DNA from: Bacteroidales bacterium
GTDB taxonomy: Bacteria > Bacteroidota > Bacteroidia > Bacteroidales > UBA932
Direction of reading: 5' to 3'
Assembly (NCBI GenBank): GCA_017454335.1
Contig: JAFTDE010000006.1
Span: 1-64,000, forward strand
Length of the DNA stretch: 64,000 nt
A model generated the notes under the pieces. The model worked only from the letters and a program-made list of their open reading frames with translations, was not told the DNA's origin and did no database searches. The position numbers were made by a program, and so were the translations under genes. Below, piece after piece: positions 1 through 7,776 of the stretch. Numbering within the stretch: position 1 is the first letter of the stretch; each line of letters opens with the position of its first letter.

Positions 1-864
1 TACCTGAACGTCCAGAAGACCGGCCGCATGAAGATTCCTTTCGGCATCGCGCAGATCGGCAAGGCCTTCCGCAACGAGATCGTCGCCCGGCAGTTCATCT
101 TCCGCATGCGTGAGTTCGAGCAGATGGAGATGCAGTTCTTCATCAAGCCCGGCACCGAGCTGGACTGGTTCGCGAAGTGGAAGGAGCAGCGCATGAAATG
201 GCATGTCAACCTGGGCATGGGCGCCGAGAACTACCGCTTCCACGACCACGAGAAGCTGGCCCATTACGCCAACGCCGCCACCGACATCGAATTCAACTTC
301 CCCTTCGGATTCAAGGAACTGGAAGGCATCCACTCCCGCACCGACTTCGACCTGGGCAACCACCAGAAATACTCCGGCAAGAAGATCGAGTACTTCGATC
401 CCGAAGAGGGCCGCGCCTATACGCCGTACGTCGTCGAGACCTCGATCGGCGTGGACCGCATGGTGCTGGCCGTGCTGAGCCATTCCTACAAGGAAGAGCA
501 GCTGGAAGGCGGCGACACCCGCGTCGTCCTCAGCATTCCCGCCCCGCTGGCTCCGGTCAAGGCCGCCGTGCTGCCGCTGGTCAAGAAGGACGGGCTGCCC
601 GAACTGGCCCAGCAGATCATGGACGAGCTGAAGTACGATTTCAACTGCCAGTACGAGGAGAAGGACTCCATCGGCAAGCGCTACCGCCGCCAGGACGCCA
701 TCGGAACCCCGTTCTGCATCACCGTGGACCACGATTCCCTGAACGACCACTGCGTCACCGTGCGCGACCGCGACACGATGGCCCAGACCCGCGTTCCCAT
801 CGCGGAACTGCGTGCGATGATCGACGCCAAGGTCAACCTCAACAACCTCCTGCGCAATCTCTAG
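1..864 (+). CDS. glyS: Glycyl-tRNA synthetase, 3' part (partial)
   Basis: Class II aminoacyl-tRNA synthetase that charges tRNA-Gly in the cytosol. The reading frame is open from base 1, so the 5' end lies outside the window; the first in-frame ATG (28) is internal. Visible are class II motif 2 (FRNEI, about residue 24 of the visible part), the glycine-pocket region, motif 3 (GVDRMVLAVL) and a C-terminal anticodon-binding domain beginning near PAPLAPVKAAVLPL. The sequence is of the alpha2 (eukaryote/Bacteroidota) GlyRS type, not the alpha2beta2 type. The stop is 1 nt before the next start, so the ThiL-like gene is probably co-transcribed with it. The identification is secure. Confidence 0.97.
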   Translation, partial: YLNVQKTGRMKIPFGIAQIGKAFRNEIVARQFIFRMREFEQMEMQFFIKPGTELDWFAKWKEQRMKWHVNLGMGAENYRFHDHEKLAHYANAATDIEFNFPFGFKELEGIHSRTDFDLGNHQKYSGKKIEYFDPEEGRAYTPYVVETSIGVDRMVLAVLSHSYKEEQLEGGDTRVVLSIPAPLAPVKAAVLPLVKKDGLPELAQQIMDELKYDFNCQYEEKDSIGKRYRRQDAIGTPFCITVDHDSLNDHCVTVRDRDTMAQTRVPIAELRAMIDAKVNLNNLLRNL

Positions 865-865
865 C

Positions 866-1867
866 ATGGCGCAGACCTTCAGCGAACTGGGCCGCATCGA
901 GGCCATCCGCCAGTTGTTCGGGGGGACGGGATACAGCCCCTTCGAAGAACCGCTGTGGTTCGAGGCTGACGCGCCGCGCGACTGCGTCGTCTCGGCTTCG
1001 GCCCTGTTGTCGGAGGGGGTCGATTTCAACCTGGTCTATTTCCCGCTGCCGCACCTGGGCCGCAAGGTCGTGCTGCGCGTGAGCGGCGAACTGCACGCCG
1101 TGCTGGCCCGGCCCCGGACACTGTCCGTAACGCTGGGCGTATCAGCCAAGCTGGATTTCCCGCAGGTGAAAGAGCTCTGGGAGGGGATTGTCGCCGCCGC
1201 GAAAGAGCAGGGATACGCACATCTGAGCCTGGACCTGCAGCCCTCGCGGAACGGCCTCTCCATTGCCCTCGCGGCCACCGGCAGCCACGATGCCGCCGTG
1301 TCCGACGCCCGTCCGAAGGCGCAGAGCATGGACCTGATCTGCGTTTCCGGGGCGCTGGGCGCCGCTTACCTTGGCCTGCAGGCCCTCGAGCGCGAACGGA
1401 TCAAGTTCGAGCAGGGATCGACGGACCGGCAGTTGCTGGAACAGTACAAGATGCTGGTCGGGGCGTACCTGCGGCCCGAATTGGGCCCGCAGACGGCCGC
1501 GCAGATCGTCGAGTCGGGTCTGTCGCCCGCGTATGGCTATTTCGTCACCAGGGGCCTCGCAGACGCTGTTATGCGCCTTTCGCGGGACAGCGCGCTGGGC
1601 GCCAAGATCTATGCGGACAAGATTCCCTTCGAATCGGGGAGCGTCGCCCTGGGCCGCGAGTTGGGCATCGACCCGGTGTCGGCCGCAATGAACGGCGGCG
1701 ATGACTACCAGCTGTTGTTCGTCATTCCGATTGCCCAGTACGAACGCTTCCGCACCGAATTCCAGACCTTCGACATCATCGGCCACCTGGCCCAGCCCGA
1801 AGTGGGCGCGGTCCTCGTCACCCCCGACGGCGTCGAATTTCCCCTCTCCGCCCAAGGGTGGAAATAA
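866..1867 (+). CDS. ThiL-family protein, probably catalytically inactive
   Basis: 333 aa, collinear over its whole length with Bacteroidota thiamine-monophosphate kinase (ThiL, AIR-synthase/PurM superfamily). Recognisable conserved blocks are the N-terminal SELGRIEAI, LLSEGVDFNLVYFPLPHLG, DLICVSGALGAAYLGLQ, NGGDDYQLLF and the terminal SAQGWK. However, the motifs that bind Mg-ATP in ThiL are changed: the GDDAAV block is missing, TTD before LLxEGVxF reads ASA, SDxxAM reads GELHAV, GGD reads SLD, and DISDG reads VTRGL. A true ThiL phosphorylates thiamine monophosphate to the diphosphate; this copy probably cannot. It starts 1 nt after glyS. Family assignment is firm; loss of activity is inferred from my recall of the family alignment. 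Confidence 0.8.
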   Translation: MAQTFSELGRIEAIRQLFGGTGYSPFEEPLWFEADAPRDCVVSASALLSEGVDFNLVYFPLPHLGRKVVLRVSGELHAVLARPRTLSVTLGVSAKLDFPQVKELWEGIVAAAKEQGYAHLSLDLQPSRNGLSIALAATGSHDAAVSDARPKAQSMDLICVSGALGAAYLGLQALERERIKFEQGSTDRQLLEQYKMLVGAYLRPELGPQTAAQIVESGLSPAYGYFVTRGLADAVMRLSRDSALGAKIYADKIPFESGSVALGRELGIDPVSAAMNGGDDYQLLFVIPIAQYERFRTEFQTFDIIGHLAQPEVGAVLVTPDGVEFPLSAQGWK

Positions 1868-1885
1868 ACAGCAAAGGATAAAAGG

Positions 1886-2101
1886 CTATGCCTGACAATA
1901 ATCCTGATACAGGGCGACCGGACCCAGGTGCCAGTACTTTGTGTCTTCGCGCTCCAGGCGGCGGTAAGTGTCCGAAGCATAAAACTTCGTCAGGGCCTCC
2001 AGAGGGCTGATGTGCTCGTCCTCCGCAATGAAAGCCGCGACGGCGGCCACTTTCCCAGCAAGAATTAAATAAAGGTTCTGCTGAGTGATATCTGCTCTCA
2101 T
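1886..2101 (-). CDS. DUF3791 domain protein (downstream copy)
   Basis: 71 aa, small helical protein of the DUF3791 type, with the usual pattern of an N-terminal helix, a SPLEALTKFYASDTYRRLE helix-turn and an aromatic C-terminus (KYWHLGPVALYQDY). Its ATG overlaps the stop of the DUF3990 gene (ATGA at 2098-2101), indicating tight translational coupling. DUF3791 and DUF3990 genes are commonly neighbours in Bacteroidales and Firmicutes; the function is unknown. Given the three-gene layout it may be an antidote or partner of the ART-like DUF3990 protein; that is inference. It is convergent with the ThiL-like gene (18 nt gap). Confidence 0.75.
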   Translation of the reverse strand: MRADITQQNLYLILAGKVAAVAAFIAEDEHISPLEALTKFYASDTYRRLEREDTKYWHLGPVALYQDYCQA

Positions 2102-2505
2102 AACCGCACCTCCTTTGCTTCGATAAACTTCAGATAGCCCAACGCCGCTTCTGTATGGAAGACCATCTGGTCTACAAGCATGTAGGTCTTGAGTTCCAGG
2201 AGGAGTTCCTGTTTGTTCAGGAGCCCTTGCTCATAAAGAGCGAATGCGGCATAGACGAAATCCACCCAATCATCCTCCGGCGGATTGGAAAAGTTGCGGC
2301 GTTTGAGATCCGCAGCGGCGGCTTCATCGAATTCGTAAACGTTGACATAGCCGCAAGATCCGACAGTGATTTTGCGAAGAGCCCAATCGTGTGCCTGTTG
2401 CTCTGAGGTGGTAGTATAAAACCCTACTCCGTAGTCCAAAGTCCGGTTGGGTGTAAGGATGCGGGGAACACATACCATATGGGGACTTCCGTGGTAAAGA
2501 ATCAT
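2098..2505 (-). CDS. DUF3990 protein (ADP-ribosyltransferase-like fold)
   Basis: 135 aa. The N-terminus LYHGS, followed by DYGVGFYTT about 20 residues later and a QAHDWA helix, is the signature of DUF3990, which belongs to the ADP-ribosyltransferase-like clan. A middle VNVYEFDE strand and a VDFVYAAF helix fit the same family. ART-like proteins transfer ADP-ribose from NAD to protein or nucleic acid targets, but no activity is established for DUF3990 as far as I know. It lies between two DUF3791 genes with ATGA overlaps on both sides (2502-2505 and 2098-2101). A toxin-like role neutralised by the small neighbours is plausible but unproven. Confidence 0.8.
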   Translation of the reverse strand: MILYHGSPHMVCVPRILTPNRTLDYGVGFYTTTSEQQAHDWALRKITVGSCGYVNVYEFDEAAAADLKRRNFSNPPEDDWVDFVYAAFALYEQGLLNKQELLLELKTYMLVDQMVFHTEAALGYLKFIEAKEVRL

Positions 2506-2708
2506 AGCGCTATCTTTTCCTCAATTTCTTCTAGTATCCAGGGCATTCCTTGGGTGTGGAGAATGTCGTAATAATCAGAAAGATACTGCTTGATTCCGTG
2601 CTGGTCAAAAAGCACAGATGCAGCCTCTCCAGAGAGCGCATGCTTGTTCTTATAGCCCTCCAGGCAGAAAGCCACAAAGAAGAGTATGTTGGCGTCTCGT
2701 TTGCTCAT
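2502..2708 (-). CDS. DUF3791 domain protein (upstream copy)
   Basis: 68 aa. Helical small protein with the DUF3791 pattern: FFVAFCLEGYKNKH, then SGEAASVLFDQHGIKQYLSDYYDILHT, and an acidic C-terminal tail ending EEKIAL. It is the first gene of the DUF3791-DUF3990-DUF3791 cassette; its stop overlaps the DUF3990 start by 4 nt. It is clearly divergent in sequence from the second DUF3791 copy, so it is not a recent tandem duplicate. It starts 23 nt downstream of the small membrane protein gene on the same strand, so the four genes may form one transcript. Confidence 0.75.
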   Translation of the reverse strand: MSKRDANILFFVAFCLEGYKNKHALSGEAASVLFDQHGIKQYLSDYYDILHTQGMPWILEEIEEKIAL

Positions 2709-2731
2709 GATGCAAAATTACGTTTTTTTCG

Positions 2732-3058
2732 TCAATTCCTATGGCGTCTTGTTTGGCGTGGTTTGTCTGGGTTGTCTTTGGAAAACAGGCGGATAATGAC
2801 GGAAGTGCCGTAGATGACGAGTCCATATGCAATAAGTAACAAGCCATGGATAATGGCAAGACTGAGCAGATTCGGATGAACATTGAATTTGGCTTCTGCC
2901 AGATTCTTGAAAAAGGGGACAAGGAAGATGATCAGCAAAAGAAGACTGACGACAAGGCCAAGAAGCCCCACATATTTAACTTTGCTTGGAAACAACCAGG
3001 CGACAAAAAAGAGAGCAATAAAAAGCGCTGACAGAATCAGTAGATCACGAAGGAACAA
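2732..3058 (-). CDS. Small hypothetical membrane protein
   Basis: 108 aa, not recognised. Three hydrophobic segments are visible: about residues 5-23 (LLILSALFIALFFVAWLF), 30-50 (GLLGLVVSLLLLIIFLVPFF) and 65-90 (LLSLAIIHGLLLIAYGLVIYG). The C-terminus is short, charged and basic (DKPRQTRRHRN). Base composition is AT-richer than the surrounding core genes. It is divergent from the secreted protein gene at 3096 and is followed by the DUF3791/DUF3990 cassette on the same strand. No function can be assigned. Confidence 0.6.
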   Translation of the reverse strand: MFLRDLLILSALFIALFFVAWLFPSKVKYVGLLGLVVSLLLLIIFLVPFFKNLAEAKFNVHPNLLSLAIIHGLLLIAYGLVIYGTSVIIRLFSKDNPDKPRQTRRHRN

Positions 3059-3095
3059 GTATAGAAATAATCCGTATCTTTATCAAAATGCAATT

Positions 3096-4139
3096 ATGAA
3101 AAAGAGGATAATCCTGTTGGCCATATTGGCCCTTCTTCCCCGCTGGGCACAGGCCCAGCAGGTTCGCATCAGCGTTATGCTGGGCCAGGAAAATGCGGAG
3201 TACGCTTATGTCAAGGCGGCGAACCGCTATGTCGGACAGTGCAACGCGCAGGGCCTCTGTACCCTGGACGCGTCGGCGTTGCATCCCGGGGACACGCTCC
3301 GGGCTGAATATGCAGGTCTTCGTTCCTCCACAGCGGTTTATCGCCGCGGGACGACTGAATACAGCCTGATGCTGGGCTCCCGCGAACTGAACGCCTCGTC
3401 CACTCAGGGCCGTGCTGTCCGCTTGATGCGGGAATACCTGCGCGTCGTGGACCGCCTGCGCATCCGGGACATTCTTTTCGGCCAAAAGTACAGCCTGCCG
3501 TACCGCGCCGACATCGCGTTCTCGCAAGATGGGCGCGCGCCCATCCATCAGGAAAGCGAGTTTCGTCTGGCGCTGGTTCACGGACACGATGTATTCGACG
3601 CGGATGATTTCTGGGATACGTTCGGCCTTCAGGTGGACTCCCTGACGGCAGCGGAAGTGGCGACAGCGCTACTGTACGCCCGCGAACTGCTAGGCTATAT
3701 CCATTACGAAGAGGGCCTGTTGGAGGACGCGGAGAACCGGAATATCCTGATCCACAAGGTGATCTCGGACGAAGACGAGCTCTGCTATATCCTGATCGAA
3801 GGACAGAACCGCAACAACCAGACGGTCGTCCATCTGGACCGGCAGGGTCGGCACATCAACCGCATCTCGCGCGCCTTTGTCGGCAGCGGCACGGTGGTGA
3901 ATGCGCCAGCCGACTCATACCACGAGATGGAGGTAATCATGACGGACACAGACCGGCGTGCCCGGGTTGGCGGCATCAACCTCGACATTCATTCTCCGGG
4001 TTCGGAGCAGCTCCACACCCATGTGCGGATCTCGGGCGTCGAGCCCCTCCGGATGCAGACCGAGGAATTCGAACGAATCCAGCCCAAACTGGGTTTCCGC
4101 CCCATTTTCCAGCGTGGGTTCTTTCAGCAGCAGTGGTAG
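3096..4139 (+). CDS. Secreted protein of unknown function
   Basis: 347 aa. I chose the ATG at 3096 because it gives a clean type I signal peptide (MKKRIILLAILALLPRWAQA); the open frame extends further upstream but that part is basic and unlike a protein start. After the signal there is a short beta-rich region (VRISVMLGQENAEYAYVKAA... LDASALHPGDTLRAEYAGL) that resembles a carboxypeptidase-regulatory-like/Ig-type domain, then a mixed region with no motif I know. A TATCTTTA sequence at 3075-3082 resembles a weak Bacteroidota -7 box. Probably periplasmic or exported. GC content is like the core genome, unlike its neighbours on both sides. Confidence 0.65.
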   Translation: MKKRIILLAILALLPRWAQAQQVRISVMLGQENAEYAYVKAANRYVGQCNAQGLCTLDASALHPGDTLRAEYAGLRSSTAVYRRGTTEYSLMLGSRELNASSTQGRAVRLMREYLRVVDRLRIRDILFGQKYSLPYRADIAFSQDGRAPIHQESEFRLALVHGHDVFDADDFWDTFGLQVDSLTAAEVATALLYARELLGYIHYEEGLLEDAENRNILIHKVISDEDELCYILIEGQNRNNQTVVHLDRQGRHINRISRAFVGSGTVVNAPADSYHEMEVIMTDTDRRARVGGINLDIHSPGSEQLHTHVRISGVEPLRMQTEEFERIQPKLGFRPIFQRGFFQQQW

Positions 4140-4150
4140 GTTTTCCCGAT

Positions 4151-5278
4151 TTAAATCAAGCCCTTGAACTTGAGCCACAAAGCGAAGAACTGGTCATAGA
4201 CGTAATAGATGTCTTTGTCTTGGGTGACGAAGTCCTTGTCCAGCAATCCCTTAAGTGCAGACGAGACACTGCTGGCAGAATTCAGATTGTGCTTGCGAAG
4301 GAACTTTCCTCCGGTAATAACAGAGGCTTTCCCTTCGCGCGCGATGGCGAGAAACAGTATACGTTGTTTCTCCGGCATTTGATAGAAGAGAGACTCATAG
4401 GAGTCGGAGGACATACGCAAAAGAAAATCGATCGCATCCTCAACCATCGGAATCCCGCACGTGGAATCTTTTTCCGTCCTAGAAAACAAAACATTCAGGA
4501 TGCGGTGCATGTAGCTGGTAACACCATCGAAGCGTTCGTAAAGCAGTGAAACGACCTCCCGGTCCAAATGTTTGCCGACGGCGGCGAATTTGCTTTCACA
4601 GAAGGCGGAATACTCTTCCAAATCCAGCGGCTGGAGGTTCATAATGGACACAGATTGATAGAATGGGCGGGACGGGGAAGTGAATATGCCATTCATGATG
4701 TGGCGCTGGGACCCGGAAAAAATAAAATGGGCGTTGGTGCACCGCTGGACATAGGTTCGGAGGGTAGCCTCAATGGTGCGGTCTTCGTAGCGTGTAATTT
4801 GCTGGAACTCGTCAATGGCAACCAGGCAGGGTTTGTCTGCCTGATTGAGATAGGAAAAGATTTCGTCCAGCGAAATGGCCGGATTGTTGATAGCACCCAG
4901 GCTCACATTCCAGGAAGGCAATCCGTTTATGTCAAAGGAAATCTCTGACCGAAGGGAAGAAACGAGATTAATGAATCGCCCCCAGGCCCGCTTGCCTTTT
5001 GGCCGGAGTTCGTCCATTACTGCTTTTCCCAGCATGTTTACAAAATCGCCAAGGTTCCGTGTTGCATAGATGTCCACGACAAAACAGTGGTAATTCCGAC
5101 GGATCATTTCGTCATCAAACACATGCCATATCAGGTCTGTTTTCCCTAAACGCCGAGGAGAGATAAGTGCCACATTGTTCTCATTGGTCAGTAATTCACG
5201 GATAGTGGTCGTTTCCTGTACACGATCACAGAAATACTCGGCACCGGCATATCCATTGGTGACAAAAGGATTGTTCAT
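4151..5278 (-). CDS. AAA ATPase, archaeal-type (ATPase_2-like) with C-terminal winged helix
   Basis: 375 aa. N-terminus MNNPFVTNGYAGAEYFCDR is the usual opening of this family in Bacteroidota. Walker A is SPRRLGKTDL (about residues 40-49) and Walker B is CLVAIDEFQQI (about 150-160), followed by sensor-like FIFSGSQRHIM. The C-terminal part (GGKFLRKHNLNSASSVSSALKGLLDKDFV) looks like a winged-helix domain. These stand-alone STAND-like ATPases are widespread, mobile and of unknown role. Codon and base use are AT-richer than the neighbours. It is convergent with the secreted protein gene (11 nt gap), and its promoter region contains three 14-bp repeats. Confidence 0.88.
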   Translation of the reverse strand: MNNPFVTNGYAGAEYFCDRVQETTTIRELLTNENNVALISPRRLGKTDLIWHVFDDEMIRRNYHCFVVDIYATRNLGDFVNMLGKAVMDELRPKGKRAWGRFINLVSSLRSEISFDINGLPSWNVSLGAINNPAISLDEIFSYLNQADKPCLVAIDEFQQITRYEDRTIEATLRTYVQRCTNAHFIFSGSQRHIMNGIFTSPSRPFYQSVSIMNLQPLDLEEYSAFCESKFAAVGKHLDREVVSLLYERFDGVTSYMHRILNVLFSRTEKDSTCGIPMVEDAIDFLLRMSSDSYESLFYQMPEKQRILFLAIAREGKASVITGGKFLRKHNLNSASSVSSALKGLLDKDFVTQDKDIYYVYDQFFALWLKFKGLI

Positions 5279-5302
5279 TTTCCGTAGTTTTTAGTTCTCC
5301 GG

Positions 5303-5310
5303 CAAAAATA
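5303..5310 (-). promoter_or_regulatory. Putative -7 box for the AAA ATPase gene
   Basis: On the minus strand this reads TATTTTTG, matching the Bacteroidota TAnnTTTG -7 element, 25 nt upstream of the ATPase start in a very AT-rich stretch. No clear -33 TTTG is visible at the expected distance. Confidence 0.45.
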
Positions 5311-5328
5311 AACAAAAAATACAAATTA

Positions 5329-5370
5329 CCATAAAATAATTACTATAAAATAATAATCATAAAACAGTAA
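5329..5370. repeat. Three 14-bp direct repeats in the 5278/5492 divergent region
   Basis: Units start at 5329, 5343 and 5357 with an exact 14-bp period and core ATAAAATAAT in the first two and ATAAAACAGT in the third. They lie just upstream of the ATPase -7 box and about 70 nt upstream of the plus-strand promoter. Could be an operator array or simply a curved AT-rich tract. Confidence 0.5.
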
Positions 5371-5437
5371 AACGATTCATGACGAGACAAATTGTTGTTA
5401 AATGACGGGATTCAGCGTCTGCGGCAGAGGATTTGGC

Positions 5438-5469
5438 CTTGTTTATTGGGGGAGGAATCGGTAATTTTG
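5438..5469 (+). promoter_or_regulatory. Promoter of the beta-propeller lipoprotein/porin pair
   Basis: CTTG at 5438-5441 and TAATTTTG at 5462-5469 with a 20-bp spacer fit the Bacteroidota sigma consensus (TTTG / TAnnTTTG). The ATG at 5492 is 22 nt downstream of the -7 box. Confidence 0.65.
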
Positions 5470-5491
5470 CAGTAACAGAAACGAAGAACCA

Positions 5492-6646
5492 ATGAAACGC
5501 TCTCTTTTTGCCCTTGCTCTTTGCGCGGTGCTGGCCCTGGGGGCCTGTGACGGCGCGAAATCCCCGTCGGGGGACGTGATCCGGGTGCTGGACCACAATA
5601 CCCGCGTGACGGATCTTCGCCCGTATATCGAGGAGGTGGAACTGATTCCGCTGTCCGCGGATTCCGTCCTGGTTGAGGGCGCTACGAAACTGATTCCCTG
5701 GAAGGGAGGATACATCCTGGAGTCCGAAGGCGAGATGCTGGGATTCGACTGCGACGGGCGGTTCGTGCGGCGGTACGGCCGTGCTGGACGGGGCCCCGGG
5801 GAGTATTATCACCTTCAGGATTATTGCCTGGACGGTCGCGGGGAGGAACTCTGGGTCCTGTACGGCCACAACGAACTCGCCTGCTATTCCCTCTCGGACG
5901 GGACCTGGCTGCGGAAAGTTACGGCGCAGATTGCGCATAATTCTGCCGAAGCGATCGTTCCGGTGGGGGACGGGCGTTTCGGGTTCTTCTTTGCAAATCC
6001 GCCGCAGGACGACCTGGTGAATCTGGATAAGGAATTCTATCACCTGAAGGTATATGATGCCGACAGCCATCTGGTGGAGGAACTGCTGCCCCGGAAGGAT
6101 TTTGTCGTGAATATGGGGGCGATTGTTCCTTTTGTGACGCCGCTCGGAGACGGGGCGTGCGTGCTGGCCCCCGCCATCAGTTCCGGGCCCAGCTACCGCT
6201 TCGACGCCGACGGCATGGCTGAATTCCGCACCATCGACCTCGGGAAAAAAGGCCTTCCGTTCCGCTACTGTTTCAAGGACGGGAAGAGCCCCTGGGACAT
6301 TTTCAACGACATGATGGCGGCGCCTTATTACAAGCTGCAGATGCGCCTCTGCCCGGCGGGGGAGGATCTGCTGCACTGCATCCTGGTCGGCAAGGACCAG
6401 CAGTTCGAAGCGTTCCTGTCGGACGGGCGGCGCAGCATCAGCTGGATCCTCGCCCCGGTGACCCAGATGGGCCAGCCTTTCTGGGTGCGGGCCTCGGACG
6501 GAACCTCGCTGTACTACATGTACGACTATACCGGGATTACCGAGAGCGACGACCCCCTGGTACACTACCTTCTCGAAAACCACCCCTTCGTGCTAGGCCC
6601 CGAGGACAATCCTGTCATCGTCCGGGTGCGATTCCGGATAAAATGA
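5492..6646 (+). CDS. 6-bladed beta-propeller lipoprotein
   Basis: 384 aa. Signal peptide with lipobox LALGAC (lipidated Cys near residue 19). The body has the spaced pattern of the Bacteroidota 6-bladed beta-propeller family (DUF5128/NHL-like): VELIPLSADSVLVEG, GGYILESEGEMLGFDCDGRFVRRYGRAGRGPGEY, then repeated short beta blades. The G-x-GRGPGEY block is typical of the first blades in this family. The protein is expected to sit in the periplasm or at the outer membrane; substrate and role are unknown. It has its own promoter and is followed 12 nt later by a porin gene, so the two probably act together at the outer membrane. Confidence 0.85.
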   Translation: MKRSLFALALCAVLALGACDGAKSPSGDVIRVLDHNTRVTDLRPYIEEVELIPLSADSVLVEGATKLIPWKGGYILESEGEMLGFDCDGRFVRRYGRAGRGPGEYYHLQDYCLDGRGEELWVLYGHNELACYSLSDGTWLRKVTAQIAHNSAEAIVPVGDGRFGFFFANPPQDDLVNLDKEFYHLKVYDADSHLVEELLPRKDFVVNMGAIVPFVTPLGDGACVLAPAISSGPSYRFDADGMAEFRTIDLGKKGLPFRYCFKDGKSPWDIFNDMMAAPYYKLQMRLCPAGEDLLHCILVGKDQQFEAFLSDGRRSISWILAPVTQMGQPFWVRASDGTSLYYMYDYTGITESDDPLVHYLLENHPFVLGPEDNPVIVRVRFRIK

Positions 6647-6658
6647 TTACCTTTGACC

Positions 6659-7711
6659 GTGCGAAAGTTTCTTTTGACGGTCATTTTTTTGTGCTGCTGC
6701 GTTCCGGCTTTGCGGGCGCAGGAAACGGCCGCTGCGCCGGACAAGGGGGCGCGGATCGATGAGATCATCATCGAGGCCCGCACGTCCTTTCACCAGCAAC
6801 TGGAAAACGGCGTCTATGATTCGCACTTCCAGGGAGAATACCTCAATCTGCGCCTGGCAGGCCGGCTGACCCCCGATCTGACTTTCTTCATCCGGCAGCG
6901 CTTCAACCGCAAGATCGACGACGACAACCCCTTCAGCGCGACGGACCACCTGTGGCTGCGCTGGCAGGCCAGTCCGAAATGGTCATTCACCGCGGGCAAG
7001 CAGCCCATCCTGATCGGCGGATATGAAATCGACTCCGCGCCGATCGACGTCTATTACTACGGCGCCTTCAGCAACCACCTGTACCAGTACTACGCCTTCG
7101 GCGCCTCCGTCACCTACGCGCCCGTCAAGGGCCAGGGCATCACCTTCCAGTTCTGCCCGTCCCCCATCTCGCCGGTGACCCAGAACGCCTATTCGTACAA
7201 CCTGTACTGGAACGGACACATCCTGCCGGCCTGGAAAACGATCTGGAGTTACAATCTGGTTGAGGACGAGCTGCACCGCAAGATGAACTGGGTGGTGCTG
7301 GGGAACAAGTTCGAGCTGGGCCCGCTGGCCGTCGATGTGGATTTCATCGACCGCATCGGATTCCGGCAGCGCAATCCCTTCTCCGACTGGTCGGCCATCC
7401 TCAAGGCCATCCTGACCGTGGGCAAGTGGAACCTCTGCACCAAGGTCGGATACGAACGCAACGACGCGGCCAACGTCGATCCGGACTGGAATCCCGCCTG
7501 GAACAGCCGGGTTCCGGCCACCCACGTGGGCTCGATGGACCTGGTCCTGCCCGCAGGCAACAATTATTTCTACTACGGCGCCGGCGTGGAATTCTTCCCG
7601 CTGGGCGGCGACAGGCTGCGCCTGCACGCCGTCTATTTCGGCGACAACCACGACCGCATCCACAACTTCGACATCGGCATCACCTGGCGCATCGCTGCCT
7701 ACAAGCGATAG
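6659..7711 (+). CDS. Outer-membrane porin-like beta-barrel (porin O/P-like)
   Basis: 350 aa. I chose the GTG at 6659 (MRKFLLTVIFL...) as start because it gives a standard signal peptide ending ALRAQ; a TTG at 6653 in frame is the alternative and no ATG is available. The mature protein has alternating beta-strand character with many aromatic girdle residues (WLRWQASPKWSFTAGKQPILIGG, YYYGAFSNHLYQYYAFG) and ends with the barrel-like strand FDIGITWRIAAYKR. It resembles Bacteroidota porins of the phosphate-selective O/P group. The substrate cannot be told. Transcribed with the upstream beta-propeller lipoprotein. Confidence 0.75.
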   Translation: MRKFLLTVIFLCCCVPALRAQETAAAPDKGARIDEIIIEARTSFHQQLENGVYDSHFQGEYLNLRLAGRLTPDLTFFIRQRFNRKIDDDNPFSATDHLWLRWQASPKWSFTAGKQPILIGGYEIDSAPIDVYYYGAFSNHLYQYYAFGASVTYAPVKGQGITFQFCPSPISPVTQNAYSYNLYWNGHILPAWKTIWSYNLVEDELHRKMNWVVLGNKFELGPLAVDVDFIDRIGFRQRNPFSDWSAILKAILTVGKWNLCTKVGYERNDAANVDPDWNPAWNSRVPATHVGSMDLVLPAGNNYFYYGAGVEFFPLGGDRLRLHAVYFGDNHDRIHNFDIGITWRIAAYKR

Positions 7712-7719
7712 TGCCGCGG

Positions 7720-7744
7720 AAGGCCCTCCTGGGAGGCTTTGTGT
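7720..7744 (+). terminator. Weak hairpin after the porin gene
   Basis: AAGGCCCTCC and GGGAGGCTTT pair imperfectly around a very short loop, followed by TTTGTGTG. The stem has a bulge and the T-run is poor, so this is only a possible terminator. Confidence 0.35.
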
Positions 7745-7750
7745 GTGATG

Positions 7751-7771
7751 TGCGCCCCACGCGCGGGCGCA
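7751..7771. repeat. Inverted repeat upstream of the fimbrial promoter
   Basis: TGCGCCC (7751-7757) and GGGCGCA (7765-7771) form a 7-bp perfect inverted repeat with a 7-nt GC-rich loop, directly upstream of the -33 element of the fimbrial promoter. It may end porin transcription or bind a regulator. Confidence 0.45.
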
Positions 7772-7776
7772 GGTTT

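Noticed and set aside
6648..6655. TACCTTTG as promoter of the porin gene
   Set aside because: It matches the -7 consensus but lies 4 nt before the GTG start with no -33 element; transcription would start inside the signal-peptide codons. Probably coincidental.
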